Made by a program: the position numbers and the translations under genes | The notes under the pieces: generated by a model | What the model saw: only the letters and a program-made list of their open reading frames with translations | Told to the model about the DNA's origin: nothing | The model's database searches: none | Source of the DNA: Chloroflexota bacterium | GTDB taxonomy: Bacteria > Chloroflexota > Anaerolineae > Anaerolineales > VGOW01 | Length of the DNA: 46,084 nucleotides | Reading direction: 5' to 3' | Assembly (NCBI GenBank): GCA_016875735.1 | Contig: VGOW01000026.1 | Coordinates: forward strand, 1 to 46,084 | Shown: one piece after another, positions 1 through 9,023 of the stretch | How positions within the stretch are numbered: position 1 is the stretch's first letter | Layout: each line of letters opens with the position of its first letter

Positions 1-226
1 TGCGGGCGCGGGCCGAAACAACCGGATTGGTTTCGGTAGAGATGATGACAGTGTGAATGCCGAGTTCCCGCAACTTGCTCAAGCCGATCCCGTCGGCGCG
101 GGAGCAACGCACCGCCTCGCGCCCATCCTCGAAGACGTACACCAGATTATCGGTGAAAACGCCGTCGAAATCGAAGGCAACGAAGCGGATGCGGCGAATC
201 AGTTGCGAAAGCGCCGGCTCGATCAT
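1..226 (-). CDS. HAD-family sugar phosphatase, KdsC/nonulosonate type (partial, N-terminal part)
   Basis: Reading the reverse strand from an ATG at 226 gives about 75 residues containing FDFDGVFTDN, the HAD motif I of KdsC-like phosphatases (KDO-8-P phosphatase and the 9-phosphate phosphatases of nonulosonate pathways), followed by a typical SRADGIGLSKLRELG stretch. The nucleophile is the first Asp of DFDG. The gene runs off the left edge, so the C-terminal motifs cannot be seen. The start lies 9 nt after the stop of the NeuB-type gene, with a GGCGGG stretch upstream, so it is the distal gene of the polysaccharide operon. Family knowledge: such phosphatases remove the phosphate left after NeuB-type condensation of a 6-phospho sugar, or belong to Kdo synthesis. 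The pairing with NeuB favours a nonulosonate role (inference). Confidence 0.8.
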   Translation of the reverse strand, partial: MIEPALSQLIRRIRFVAFDFDGVFTDNLVYVFEDGREAVRCSRADGIGLSKLRELGIHTVIISTETNPVVSARAR

Positions 227-235
227 GCCCGCCGA

Positions 236-1285
236 TCAGCTCAAATCGGCGAAGACGATGTTTTCGTCTTCCTGCAAAGCGCGTTGGAGCGTTTTGCCAA
301 CGACGTTGTCGAACTCGTAAGGCGGCAACCCACCGTCGGCGGGGGACTTGATGGCAATATCGCTCGGCGCAAGCGTGTGGCCGGCGGGCAGGCTGCGGGC
401 GGCAACCAACTTCTTGCCCATCTTGGCAATGGGGCTGACCTCGGTAGGATAGACGTGCTTCACCCCGTCGCCCAGCGCGGCGCGCACCCGGCGCAAGTCG
501 CGCACCAATTTCCTCATGCCAATCGGCTCTAGCGAAAAGGCGTGGTCAGTGCCCTTCCAGGTGTGATTGAGGGTGAAGTGTTGCTCGACAATTCGCGCGC
601 CCAGAACATAGGCGGCTACCGCCATAGCGATGCCATTCTCATGATCGGAGAGACCAATGACGATATCTGGAAACGCTTCGCGATAAGTCGTGATGACGCG
701 CAAGTTGAGTTCTTCAGGGTTTGCCGGGTAAGCCGCCGTGCATTGAAGCAGGGATAATTGCGAGTTAATGGGCATGATCGTGTCATAGGCGCGGCGCGCA
801 TCTTCGAGTGTGGCTCCGCCGGTGCTCACGATCATCGGTTTGCCGAGTCGGGCAACGTGTTTGAGCAGTGGCGTGCTCTTGAGATCGCCTGAAGCGATCT
901 TGTATGCTGGCATGTCCAGTTCGGCCAGAAAATCGGCGCTGGGGACATCGAAAGCGGTGGCGAAAAAGATCAGGCCTAGTTCTTTTGCGTATTGCTGCAG
1001 CTCAACATACTCGGCCTTGCCAAACTCCAACGCTTCGCGGTGCGCGCCATAGGTGTCGCCAAAACTGTTCTCGTTGTCGTAAGGTCTATCATAGGCGGCG
1101 CGGGTGAACAACGTCTTGTTGTCGCGTTTCTGCAGTTTCACCGCGTCCACGCCACACTCTTTGGCCGCGTGGAACAACTGCTTGGCCTTCTCCAAACTGC
1201 CCTGATGGTTATGGCCGATCTCGGCGATGACAAAGCAATCAGAGTCGTCGTTGATCTCGACCGGGTTGACTTTCAGAGTTCGCAT
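236..1285 (-). CDS. neuB: NeuB-type N-acetylneuraminate/nonulosonate synthase
   Basis: A 349-residue protein with the NeuB TIM barrel (start EIGHNHQGS, VDAVKLQKRD, the IVSTGG and LSDHENG motifs) and a C-terminal SAF/antifreeze-like domain of about 60 residues (VAARSLPAGHTLAPSDI). The family condenses phosphoenolpyruvate with N-acetylmannosamine or a related hexose to give sialic, legionaminic or pseudaminic acid. The ATG at 1285 is chosen over the one at 1309 because GGAGAAGAGG lies just before it. The HAD phosphatase follows 9 nt downstream. Together with the NeuD-like acetyltransferase and DegT aminotransferase upstream it suggests that the polymer carries a nonulosonic acid. The exact sugar cannot be read from sequence, and no CMP-sugar synthetase (NeuA) is visible in the window. 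Confidence 0.88.
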   Translation of the reverse strand: MRTLKVNPVEINDDSDCFVIAEIGHNHQGSLEKAKQLFHAAKECGVDAVKLQKRDNKTLFTRAAYDRPYDNENSFGDTYGAHREALEFGKAEYVELQQYAKELGLIFFATAFDVPSADFLAELDMPAYKIASGDLKSTPLLKHVARLGKPMIVSTGGATLEDARRAYDTIMPINSQLSLLQCTAAYPANPEELNLRVITTYREAFPDIVIGLSDHENGIAMAVAAYVLGARIVEQHFTLNHTWKGTDHAFSLEPIGMRKLVRDLRRVRAALGDGVKHVYPTEVSPIAKMGKKLVAARSLPAGHTLAPSDIAIKSPADGGLPPYEFDNVVGKTLQRALQEDENIVFADLS

Positions 1286-1311
1286 AACCTCTTCTCCACA
1301 ATTGCGCAAAT

Positions 1312-2370
1312 CTATGCGCCAATACCCAAGATGCTGTCCAACGTTGCAAACGCCCGTTCTCGCAACGCGGTATTGGGGTCACCTTCAGGGTACGGTTGCA
1401 TGCACCTGTCTAGAGCCTCGCTGAACGATGCCCTTGAGTTAACATCCACAACAATGCAGAACGGAAGGACTTCCATCGGCAGGCGTCGGCACAGTTTCTC
1501 GGTCACCAGCACGTAGCACTTATTATAGATGGCATCCAGCAGTTTCGTCTTAAATCCGAACCCGTAGTCCGATAGGATTGCTACCGCGCGAGACTGAGCC
1601 AATAGTCCGTCTGGACTCTCCAGATAGCCGGTCAATTTGATGCGTTGAGGAAAAGCAAGAAGATCGGTTGGCAAAGAGCCAGTGATAATAAAGCTCCACC
1701 CTGCCGCTCCTTGACTCAAGCCCGCCACGGCTTTCGCAAAATTTTGGGCCGCATCCAGCAGAAAGGGGTTGACCCCCCCCGAGGACAGCAAACACACACA
1801 TTGTAAAGATTTATGGGTTGTCGGTATCTCGTGCTGATATGCCTCCGGCGTGAAATATGGCACACAGCGCGCTGTGCCTGCTCCGGCAATGTAGCGCCAA
1901 TAATGAGCCTGCTCCCAGTCAGTGATGCTGAGCACATAATCGGAGCGGCGGGCACACGTAAAGTCCAGGCGCAGCCGCCAGAAGGCTGTTCTGAGCGCCG
2001 TCATAGTTTGCAACGGGTTGTGCATTCCGTTCAGGCAAATGTTGGTCAGTAATGCGTGTAGATGATGATAGAAATCGGCGTTGATTGGGCGTGTGATACG
2101 TTTGACATGAGGAAAATGTTTACGGAGGAAAGAAAGTGAGTTGGGATATGTCGGCAACTCGAATAGAGCCGCGTCGTGCCTGCGCAGATCCTGCTCTTTC
2201 AGAGCTGACAGCACGAAATCATCGGATCGCGATTCTGCAACCAATGTGGTATAGCCAAGGGCGCGCGCCTCGAAATACTCTGTCCGACCGTGAATATCTT
2301 TTGTGCTCCCAAGATAATATCCACGAGGAGTAGTGACTGTGTCCGGAACGATATGTAATATGGAAGGCAT
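1312..2370 (-). CDS. Putative GT4-like glycosyltransferase
   Basis: A 352-residue protein starting MPSILHIVPDTV, an N-terminal Rossmann strand as in GT-B glycosyltransferases. The C-terminal half contains WSFIITGSLPTDLL, an IKLTGYLESPDGLL-type segment and GFGFKTKLLDAIYNKC, the usual donor-binding region of GT4-like enzymes. No strict EX7E motif was identified, so the donor and acceptor sugars are unknown. It sits between the acyltransferase gene (24 nt away) and neuB (26 nt away) in the same operon. A run of eight G on the coding strand (8 C at 1773-1780) interrupts the reading frame region for LLSSGGVNPF and could allow slippage. Confidence is moderate for the fold and low for the substrate. 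Confidence 0.65.
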   Translation of the reverse strand: MPSILHIVPDTVTTPRGYYLGSTKDIHGRTEYFEARALGYTTLVAESRSDDFVLSALKEQDLRRHDAALFELPTYPNSLSFLRKHFPHVKRITRPINADFYHHLHALLTNICLNGMHNPLQTMTALRTAFWRLRLDFTCARRSDYVLSITDWEQAHYWRYIAGAGTARCVPYFTPEAYQHEIPTTHKSLQCVCLLSSGGVNPFLLDAAQNFAKAVAGLSQGAAGWSFIITGSLPTDLLAFPQRIKLTGYLESPDGLLAQSRAVAILSDYGFGFKTKLLDAIYNKCYVLVTEKLCRRLPMEVLPFCIVVDVNSRASFSEALDRCMQPYPEGDPNTALRERAFATLDSILGIGA

Positions 2371-2393
2371 TTAGCGTTTAGCGTGGGCCGGGT

Positions 2394-2951
2394 TCATCCA
2401 AAAAATGGAACCCACGGATCGAAATGGAGAGAGTATTGCAGGTCGCGGGAGCGTTCGCGAACGAAAACGGCGGGGTTCCCGCCGACGACATGGAATGGCG
2501 GCACATCTCTTGTGACCACACTCCCCGTTAACACAACGGTGCCTTTGCCAATACTAACCCCCGGCAGAATAATAGCATTCGCGCATATCCAGGCATAATC
2601 GTCCACCGTCACCGGCGCGCCTTGTGTCCGAAAGTCGGGTGAGTCCATATCGTGCCCTTTGGTCAATATCATCGCGCCGTAAGTGATCGATACGTTGTTT
2701 CCAAGTCGGATCGGAAATCGATTATCGAAACGGCAGCTGTTATTGATGACCGTGTGATCGCCAATGGTGAGGTTGGACATTTGCGCCACCTTGAAGTCGG
2801 TCAGGATCGACGAGTGCTGGCCGATTTCAAACCGCATGACGCGCCGATACCACCAGAGGCGGATGCGGCTGAACAGGATGCGCGCAATCACGTGGTTGGT
2901 TATATAGACAAGCCCCCGGCCATGCCGAAGTGGCGGTGGCACTAAGAACAT
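2394..2951 (-). CDS. Left-handed beta-helix (hexapeptide repeat) O-acyltransferase
   Basis: The 185-residue protein has imperfect hexapeptide repeats across residues 60-165 (LTIGDHTVINNSC, IRLGNNVSITYGA, VSIGKGTVVLTGSVV) and the acetyltransferase-type ending VVGGNPAVFVRER. The His in ILTKGHDMDSPDF is placed like the catalytic His of the WbbJ/maltose acetyltransferase group. Its likely role is to transfer an acetyl or similar group from acyl-CoA to a sugar of the surface polymer. It lies 11 nt downstream of the capsule-type GT gene in the operon. The substrate cannot be told. Confidence 0.8.
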   Translation of the reverse strand: MFLVPPPLRHGRGLVYITNHVIARILFSRIRLWWYRRVMRFEIGQHSSILTDFKVAQMSNLTIGDHTVINNSCRFDNRFPIRLGNNVSITYGAMILTKGHDMDSPDFRTQGAPVTVDDYAWICANAIILPGVSIGKGTVVLTGSVVTRDVPPFHVVGGNPAVFVRERSRDLQYSLHFDPWVPFFG

Positions 2952-2962
2952 CTCTGCAATTC

Positions 2963-4609
2963 CTATTCGCCTTCCGCTCTCAGCACAAAAGGCGCCCCGG
3001 TTAGAATGCCGTCGCAGATCACATCCAGGCCCCTAAATCTGCCCGGCCCCAAAGCCTCCAGGCTGTCCACATCCAGAGTCAGGTCTTCCCGAATGAAGGG
3101 CAGTTCTATCATCCGGCGGAAAAAAAAGTGAAAGGCATACTTGCGCGCGCGCTCCAGCTCTTCCGGCGTCAGGCCATCGGGCAAAGGCAGTCGATCCAAG
3201 AGTTGAAAATAGCCCGTCGGGTCGCTTGCGTCCAGCGAGAATCCCTTGCCGCGGATCCACGCCTCGCCCGCCACAATCACCGGGATGCCCATGCTCGAAA
3301 CTTCAATGCCCGTTTTTGTGTTGTAGATAATGACCGCGTTGCATTTCTCCATCAGTGCATAAGTGCTCACCTGGCTTTCGGGCGGAACGACGAACACATT
3401 GCCCGGAAGCACTGGAAATGCACGGCGAATCTCAGGCGCGAGCGGCTGGCGCGATGGCGTTGCGCCGCGGACCTCAGCCGGATGCACGCGAATCACCAGT
3501 TGCAATTCGGGTCTCTTAGCGAAGTATGAGATGGTTTCCAGTACCCATGCCAGCATGTCCGGGAACGCGTTCGACTTGTAATGCAGTCGCGCATCCCACA
3601 TCACGTTCGTTAGCAGCCCAATGCATGGGCGTGAGAAATCAATGCCGGTCTCCTTGGCGATCGTATCCACGTCTTCTTGCGGCTTCTCGTGAAACCATAT
3701 CCAATCCTGCGTGCCCTGCCAACGGCTTTTGAGATATTCCAGCGTCATGGCCTCTAAATCCAGCCGCCACCCCATAGTATCCCAAACGCTCGTCGGCTCG
3801 GAAATCATCGTGTGATGATAAGAATCCCCGTGGCTAAAAATGAAGCAGTGCTTGCGGTAGGCCGGATTCCAGTTCACTACCCGCACCCCTCGCTGGCGGC
3901 ACACTTCGCCAATTAACCCTTGCGGAACATAGATGCCATGGTGAAAGCAAGCCGCATCGTAGGCATTGCGATTGAGAATCTCTCGAACGGCATAGACCGT
4001 CAGCAAAGCCGCCCGCAAATAGCGCCGAGCAATGGCTTCGGCTTGAGGTTCGTTTTCGAGATCGCCGCGCGCAAAATAGCGCAAAGCGCCTGCCGATGCG
4101 TGCTCGCCCACAGCCAGGCCGTCAAGCTCGTAGTTCCCTATTTCTTCCCACGAAACACTCTCGGCGATCTGTTCAGCCGCTTTCGCTTGTTCTGCTGTCA
4201 CCAACTGGCTGTACCAATAGATGGGCAAGCCGAGCGGCTCAAAAGTCTCTTTGCCTGATTGAAAACAAGATCGACACCGCGGTTGAATGCGCTCGGCTAT
4301 GAGTTGTTCCGGCATCGTCGAAGCGCCGATTTTGGTAAGCTGACACGCAGGTAAAAAACTGTCGCAGAGCAGTATATCTACTTCGGCTCCGCGCAGAGTA
4401 AGAGCAACTGCCAGCACGCTCTCCAACGCTGCCGCATGAGGGTAACCGCCCATGCTGGTGGCAATGAGAATGCGGGGACTGGCTTGAGTTGATGCTTGGG
4501 CAATTCTCCAGATGGCGCTGCCAGAGCGCAAGAGAGACTTCCAGAGATGCGAGAGATCAGACGGGTTATCGCTTCGCAGGAAACCGCGCAATTTGGATAA
4601 AGGATTCAT
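2963..4609 (-). CDS. Capsule-type GT-B protein, Kdo-transferase/capsule synthesis-like
   Basis: A 548-residue protein. The N-terminal half has ILIATSMGGYPHAAALES, a Rossmann start, and a small Cys cluster (CRSC near residue 110). The C-terminal half has QLVIRVHPAEV, ESQVSTYALMEKCNAVIIYNTKTGIEVSSMG and a GEAWIRGKGF segment, which match the capsular polysaccharide synthesis/Kdo-transferase style C-terminal domain, where the RVHP and Y-TKTGIE stretches bind the donor nucleotide. It probably acts at the cytoplasmic face of the membrane in polymer assembly. It is separated by 19 nt from the upstream GT2 gene. Exact linkage unknown; a glycerol-phosphate or Kdo-type transferase is possible. Confidence 0.65.
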   Translation of the reverse strand: MNPLSKLRGFLRSDNPSDLSHLWKSLLRSGSAIWRIAQASTQASPRILIATSMGGYPHAAALESVLAVALTLRGAEVDILLCDSFLPACQLTKIGASTMPEQLIAERIQPRCRSCFQSGKETFEPLGLPIYWYSQLVTAEQAKAAEQIAESVSWEEIGNYELDGLAVGEHASAGALRYFARGDLENEPQAEAIARRYLRAALLTVYAVREILNRNAYDAACFHHGIYVPQGLIGEVCRQRGVRVVNWNPAYRKHCFIFSHGDSYHHTMISEPTSVWDTMGWRLDLEAMTLEYLKSRWQGTQDWIWFHEKPQEDVDTIAKETGIDFSRPCIGLLTNVMWDARLHYKSNAFPDMLAWVLETISYFAKRPELQLVIRVHPAEVRGATPSRQPLAPEIRRAFPVLPGNVFVVPPESQVSTYALMEKCNAVIIYNTKTGIEVSSMGIPVIVAGEAWIRGKGFSLDASDPTGYFQLLDRLPLPDGLTPEELERARKYAFHFFFRRMIELPFIREDLTLDVDSLEALGPGRFRGLDVICDGILTGAPFVLRAEGE

Positions 4610-4628
4610 GACTGCTGGGAGGCTAAGG

Positions 4629-5498
4629 TCAGGCTGGCTTGCCTACTCTCATCAAGAGCCGGAGCATTCCCCACATTGCGATAGGCGCGTATAGCTTGCG
4701 GTGAAAGGGGACCAATCTAGAATTCACAATCGCCCGGCCTAACTGAAGAGCGGGTTTCAGAGAGCGCCACAATGGTTCGTGAGCAAGACGGGCAAAATTC
4801 TCATCAGGGTATCGCTCGTAAGGTGATAGAGCCTGTTCAGTTCGGATATACAAGAGGCGATCGACGTATCGGAAACGAGTAGCCAGTGCCATGTGAGAGA
4901 TGAACAATCGATCTCCAACATAGGTATCCTCGAGGAAGCCGATTGCCCGGGCCAACAATTCGCGCCGGAACAGGCCATAAATATAGAAGTTATATTTCGT
5001 CTTCGCTCGCCCCCAGCCTATCAGTCGGAGCAAAAGTTGGAAGTGATTCAGAAGGTTTGGATTGTTATCACCATCAAAGCGTACTGTCCTAAGATACTTG
5101 CCGCTTTGATCAACTATTTGAGTTGCTGACATCGCTATCCCTGCTCCAGGATCAACTTCCAATTCTGCAGCCAGAGAGCTCACAAAGTCGGGCAACCACA
5201 TATCGTCGTGGGCGGCCCACATGAAGTATGTGCCGCTGGCTAGTTCCAGCGTTCGCTTGAAATTCCAAAGCCCGCCTCTGTTCGTTTCACTGCGCAAGTA
5301 TTGGATGCGTTTATCATTCAGAATGTATTGCTGGCAGATTTCGCCAGTGCGATCAGCCGACGCATTGTCCGAAACGATCAATTCAAAGTTCCCGTACTCC
5401 TGGGCTAGCAATGAATCTAGCGCTTGCCGGATAAATCTCTCGCCGTTGTAAACCGGCAGCCCAATACTCACCAGCGGTTTATCATAATTTTGCATCAT
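4629..5498 (-). CDS. GT2-family glycosyltransferase
   Basis: The 289-residue protein begins with the classic GT-A opening PLVSIGLPVYNGERFIRQALDSLL, followed by FELIVSDNASADRTGEIC, where the Asp residues bind nucleotide sugar, and AAHDDMWLP, the DXD-like metal site. The length fits a soluble or peripheral GT2. There are no clear membrane segments apart from a weak hydrophobic C-terminus. It overlaps the DegT aminotransferase end by 17 nt (5482-5498), indicating translational coupling in the polysaccharide operon. The sugar specificity cannot be assigned. Confidence 0.85.
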   Translation of the reverse strand: MMQNYDKPLVSIGLPVYNGERFIRQALDSLLAQEYGNFELIVSDNASADRTGEICQQYILNDKRIQYLRSETNRGGLWNFKRTLELASGTYFMWAAHDDMWLPDFVSSLAAELEVDPGAGIAMSATQIVDQSGKYLRTVRFDGDNNPNLLNHFQLLLRLIGWGRAKTKYNFYIYGLFRRELLARAIGFLEDTYVGDRLFISHMALATRFRYVDRLLYIRTEQALSPYERYPDENFARLAHEPLWRSLKPALQLGRAIVNSRLVPFHRKLYAPIAMWGMLRLLMRVGKPA

Positions 5499-6648
5499 AG
5501 GGCCCGTTCCGTAACAACGCCTTTAGACTGTCAACCACGCGTTCGACGTGCGCTTGAGTCAAATTTAGGCCGCTCGGCAGGTTGATCGCATAAGGTGAAA
5601 TGCCGTACGCGATTGTATTGCGAGAGTGCGCTACAGCCGCCTGCTCAAGGTGCTCATAGGCCGGAAGCGAACTCAGCGGATAGAAAAATGGCCGGCAATC
5701 AATCGCGCGCTCGGCCATCGCCGCAATGAGTCGCTCCTTGGTCCAGCCCATTTTGGCATCCAATACCGCCGTCACCATCCAGTACGTATTCTTGACCCCC
5801 GGCGCTTCACTGTTCAGAACAATATCTTCGGTATCGGCCAGCGCCTCCTGATACCAGCTAAATATCTGCCGCTTACGCTCAACCAATTCTTCGATCCGCT
5901 CCAACTGGGCCAGCCCCAGGGCGGCTTGCATACTCGACATTTTGTATTTGTGCGCCACCGCCGTGTTCCAGAACTGCTTTTCGCCTGGCGCGCGCCCATG
6001 ATCCCGCAGGAACAAACATCGCTGGTGCACATCCTCATCATCAGCCAGCAGCATTCCACCTTCCCCGGTAGTTAACGTTTTGGAACCGTGGAAGCTAAAG
6101 GCGCTGGCTAACCCGAAACTTCCTGCTTTACGGCCTTTGTATTCTGATCCAATGGACTCAGCCGCGTCCTCGATGACGGCGATGCCATGCCGCCGGGCAA
6201 TCTCCAAGATTGCGTCCATGTCCGGCATATTGCCGTATAGATTCACGACAATCACCGCTTTTGTTTTGGGCGTGATGTTTGCCTCCAACGATCCGGCATC
6301 CAGACACCACGAATGTGAATCGATGTCGGCAAAAACTGGCGTTGCGCCAACATATGAAACAGGCGCCGACGTGGCAATCCATGTGGCATCTGGTACGATT
6401 ACCTCATCGTCTATCCCGGCACCAGAAGCTAGCAAAGCTAAGTGCAAGGCTGAAGTGCAGGAGGGTAAAGCAATCGCATACTTACGGCCAACATAGGCGG
6501 CGAAAGCTTTTTCAAAACGCTCGTGGAACATATTGGCATTGCCATACCAGGCATTGGTGACGGCATCGGTGACGTATTGGATCTCTTTTTCCGTGATCCA
6601 GGGTCCGGCGACGGGAATTCTTTGCAAGGGAGTCAATCCTTTACACAC
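5482..6648 (-). CDS. DegT/DnrJ/EryC1/StrS PLP-dependent sugar aminotransferase
   Basis: A 388-residue protein with the full DegT fold. It has IALPSCTSALHLALLASG near residue 60, VIEDAAESIGSEYKGRKAG near 155 and FSFHGSKTLTTGEGGMLL near 185, where the Lys of GSKTLTTGEGG forms the PLP Schiff base. The family aminates keto-sugars bound to nucleotides (glutamate donor) or, more rarely, dehydrates them. In this operon, with NeuB and a NeuD-like acetyltransferase, it could supply the amino group of a legionaminic/pseudaminic acid precursor or of another deoxyamino sugar. The start overlaps the end of the CmcI-like gene by 16 nt. Confidence 0.88.
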   Translation of the reverse strand: MCKGLTPLQRIPVAGPWITEKEIQYVTDAVTNAWYGNANMFHERFEKAFAAYVGRKYAIALPSCTSALHLALLASGAGIDDEVIVPDATWIATSAPVSYVGATPVFADIDSHSWCLDAGSLEANITPKTKAVIVVNLYGNMPDMDAILEIARRHGIAVIEDAAESIGSEYKGRKAGSFGLASAFSFHGSKTLTTGEGGMLLADDEDVHQRCLFLRDHGRAPGEKQFWNTAVAHKYKMSSMQAALGLAQLERIEELVERKRQIFSWYQEALADTEDIVLNSEAPGVKNTYWMVTAVLDAKMGWTKERLIAAMAERAIDCRPFFYPLSSLPAYEHLEQAAVAHSRNTIAYGISPYAINLPSGLNLTQAHVERVVDSLKALLRNGPYDAKL

Positions 6649-7370
6649 TTCACGTAGCCATCAGGCACCACAGTGATGAGCAGTTTACTGCCGATCTCTT
6701 CGTCTATCTCAAAACGATCGTTGTTTTTCAAAAATCCCCGGACGGCAGTTCTGGGATTACTTTCCTTTCCCCAAGGTCGATTTGGGAAAAACCCTTCGGG
6801 TCTATCCGCTATTGCTGTATCCATCACAATAATATAACTGCCCTTCCTAACAAGCGGGCTATAAAGATCAAGTTCTTTTGAGACATGCTCATGAGTATGA
6901 TCAGAATCAAGAATAACCAAAACTTTGTCCCCTGGCGTGATGTGTTTTCTTACTTGAACTAGTGTCTCCGCGTCAGTTGACGAGCCTTGAATTAAATGAA
7001 TTCGAAATGCCAAAGGGTGCTCCATGATGGATTTCCAATTGTGCTCTCGAATATCAATGTCAATGCCAACGACCCTTCCATTTCCATTCAAAATATGGAG
7101 AATTGATGCACTTAATATCAAGGAGCCGCCCCGGGCAACACCTGTTTCAACAATCACATCGGGCTTTACTTTCCAAATGATTTCCTGAACAGCCACAATA
7201 TCTTGTGGAAGTTGAATTATTGGCAGCCCCAACCAATCAAAGTTATACGTGTACTGAAAAAAAGCAGATTGTTCAACAAAATCAGATGCCAATTTATTGA
7301 GCGCCTCTGATTTTCCTAGCAATTTGATGTTTTCTTTTCTTGCTTTGTAGAACAGATCCCGATCATCCAC
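6633..7370 (-). CDS. CmcI/cephalosporin hydroxylase-family SAM-dependent methyltransferase
   Basis: The 245-residue protein contains VIVETGVARGGSLILSASIL (the SAM-binding GxxxGGS loop of the CmcI/RhmI group), VVGIDIDIREHN and VLVILDSDHTHEHVSKEL (acidic metal site), then the family's MDTAIADRPEG and NPRTAVRGFLKNN segments. Members found in polysaccharide clusters are thought to O-methylate sugars in a metal-dependent way. The coding region is clearly more AT-rich than the nos region and begins an AT-rich island. It overlaps WbqC at the 5' end by 8 nt and DegT at the 3' end by 16 nt. Confidence 0.8.
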   Translation of the reverse strand: MDDRDLFYKARKENIKLLGKSEALNKLASDFVEQSAFFQYTYNFDWLGLPIIQLPQDIVAVQEIIWKVKPDVIVETGVARGGSLILSASILHILNGNGRVVGIDIDIREHNWKSIMEHPLAFRIHLIQGSSTDAETLVQVRKHITPGDKVLVILDSDHTHEHVSKELDLYSPLVRKGSYIIVMDTAIADRPEGFFPNRPWGKESNPRTAVRGFLKNNDRFEIDEEIGSKLLITVVPDGYVKCVKD

Positions 7371-8088
7371 GAATAAAATCCTCCCATTGTATGGTCCGTG
7401 ATTTTAGAAAATTCATACTATCTACGTCATTGTTGGCAATTAAGTCAATAACGCTAACATAAGGTGTAAACTCTCCGTACAACTGTTGGTAGGGCAAAAT
7501 GTTGTAGTCCAGATATTCAACCTCAACACCTGCTTCCTCGAACAACCTATGATCCAAATAGTTTTTAGCCCCGTGCCCCGTAATATAGGTTTGCCCTTTG
7601 ACGCTCTTGACAATGTTCAACAATTTGGAAGAAGAGCTTCCGCCAACATTCAAATCAGATGATTTAAGAAAGACTCGCTCCAACCTCAAGTAAGAGGCTA
7701 TTGTTTCAATAGCGTTGATATTGAAGTCGGATAACTTATCGCTCTTAAAAGAGTAAATCTGCTCCAGAAGCCCAATGGCCTCCGCCCAAAATGGAGTTTT
7801 GGCAAGATACTGAGAAAAGGTCCTCAAATGAAGATTTCGCCAATCTGAAGACTCATCCATTTGAACGTCTTTGATCAAACCGCGAGATGAACGAACAAGT
7901 GGAACCGTCATCCATTGTTGTCCTCGCGGTGTTTTTATTTGAACGCGATTAGTAAAATGACGCCCCTGGGGCAGCTGAACATCGTCAAAATGAACAAAAA
8001 TATCACATAACTTGATCTGTTCAAAAAAACCTACCCAGGGCAGGTACATGGGCTGCAGAATTACAACCTTTACACCGGGTACGCTCAT
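7363..8088 (-). CDS. WbqC-like family protein
   Basis: From the ATG at 8088 the protein is about 241 residues. It opens VKVVILQPMYLPWVGFFEQI and continues DIFVHFDDVQLPQGRHFTNRVQIKT, which is diagnostic of the WbqC family found in O-antigen and capsule clusters; the biochemical role of the family is poorly known. The longer open frame (to 8214) starts inside the upstream gene and is rejected. The ATG at 8086-8088 overlaps the stop of the beta-propeller gene (ATGA), showing translational coupling. AT-rich like its neighbours. Confidence 0.8.
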   Translation of the reverse strand: MSVPGVKVVILQPMYLPWVGFFEQIKLCDIFVHFDDVQLPQGRHFTNRVQIKTPRGQQWMTVPLVRSSRGLIKDVQMDESSDWRNLHLRTFSQYLAKTPFWAEAIGLLEQIYSFKSDKLSDFNINAIETIASYLRLERVFLKSSDLNVGGSSSSKLLNIVKSVKGQTYITGHGAKNYLDHRLFEEAGVEVEYLDYNILPYQQLYGEFTPYVSVIDLIANNDVDSMNFLKSRTIQWEDFIRG

Positions 8089-9023
8089 CTCAAAAAATTC
8101 TCGCTTATGGCGTAACCAATGCCGCCTTTGCCGACCTGGTTGCCAGAGTAAAACATATACAGCAGGTCGCCATACGGGAAAAACGATGGATAGCAGATCA
8201 TCTCCGAGTCCCAACCGGACTCGGACCTTTCAATACCCACTTCATCATCCATTCGTTTCCACACAATTCCGTCATCCGACTCGGCATAGCCAATAACATA
8301 ATTTTTTGCTTCTTTTGTGGCGCTCCCCCGAGTCGAATACCACATATGATATCGTGAGCCAGCCTTCAAAACCCAGGGAGCAGATATAACCTCTCCATCA
8401 AACTTATAATCGATTGCAGGTTCCTTAAAGGGAGTCCAATTAATGCCGTCATCTGATTCTGCATAGTGCACACGATAAACTGGTTCTGGATTTCCATTAA
8501 TGACCCTCCATTCAGTGCCTGAGCAATACCACATTCTAAATTTCTTCTCGCTATAAAGAACAAAAGGTCCCGCGGTTAAAAAGGGGTGGTCCTTATCTTG
8601 ACCTAATATCGGTCCTTCAAACGCTCTCTCAAAAGTCATATGTGGGCGCTTAACTCGACACAATCCGATAGATAACTCAAATGTCACATTAACTCGCCGT
8701 CTTTTCCAACCGTTGTAATATGCAAGAATCTCATCTTCGTAATCAACCATACAACCCAAACTTATCCCCGAATCATCAAAAGTGCCAGGTTTTCCTAAAC
8801 CAAGAAGTGGCTCTCTATTAACAAACAATATTCTGGCAGGGTTTTCAATATCAACGTCAATATATGTTGGAAGCATTCTGTCATCGCTATCACGTGACGA
8901 AAAATATATGCGCAACACCTTGTCGTCAATGTGATAAGGTATTGGCCGAGTAGCATGGGTTTTGAAAAAACCATCTCCGCTTGGAACGTAAATAAGGCCT
9001 TTCTTCTCCCAATGGACTTTCAT
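8085..9023 (-). CDS. Five-bladed beta-propeller, glycosidase-like protein
   Basis: A 312-residue protein with repeated blade signatures: YHIDDKVLRIYFSSRD, FLTAGPFVLYSEKKFRMWYCSGTEW, VHYAESDDGINW, KAGSRYHMWYSTRG, IGYAESDDGIVWKR and GDLLYMFYSGNQVGKGGIGYA. These resemble the GH43/GH32/GH130-like propellers; the YAESDDGI-W stretch occurs twice. Proteins of this type occur in polysaccharide clusters, often without proven activity. There is no signal peptide, so it is probably cytoplasmic and may process or bind a sugar intermediate (inference). The start ATG overlaps the stop of the NeuD-like gene (ATGA at 9020-9023), and its own stop overlaps the WbqC start. Confidence 0.7.
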   Translation of the reverse strand: MKVHWEKKGLIYVPSGDGFFKTHATRPIPYHIDDKVLRIYFSSRDSDDRMLPTYIDVDIENPARILFVNREPLLGLGKPGTFDDSGISLGCMVDYEDEILAYYNGWKRRRVNVTFELSIGLCRVKRPHMTFERAFEGPILGQDKDHPFLTAGPFVLYSEKKFRMWYCSGTEWRVINGNPEPVYRVHYAESDDGINWTPFKEPAIDYKFDGEVISAPWVLKAGSRYHMWYSTRGSATKEAKNYVIGYAESDDGIVWKRMDDEVGIERSESGWDSEMICYPSFFPYGDLLYMFYSGNQVGKGGIGYAISENFLR

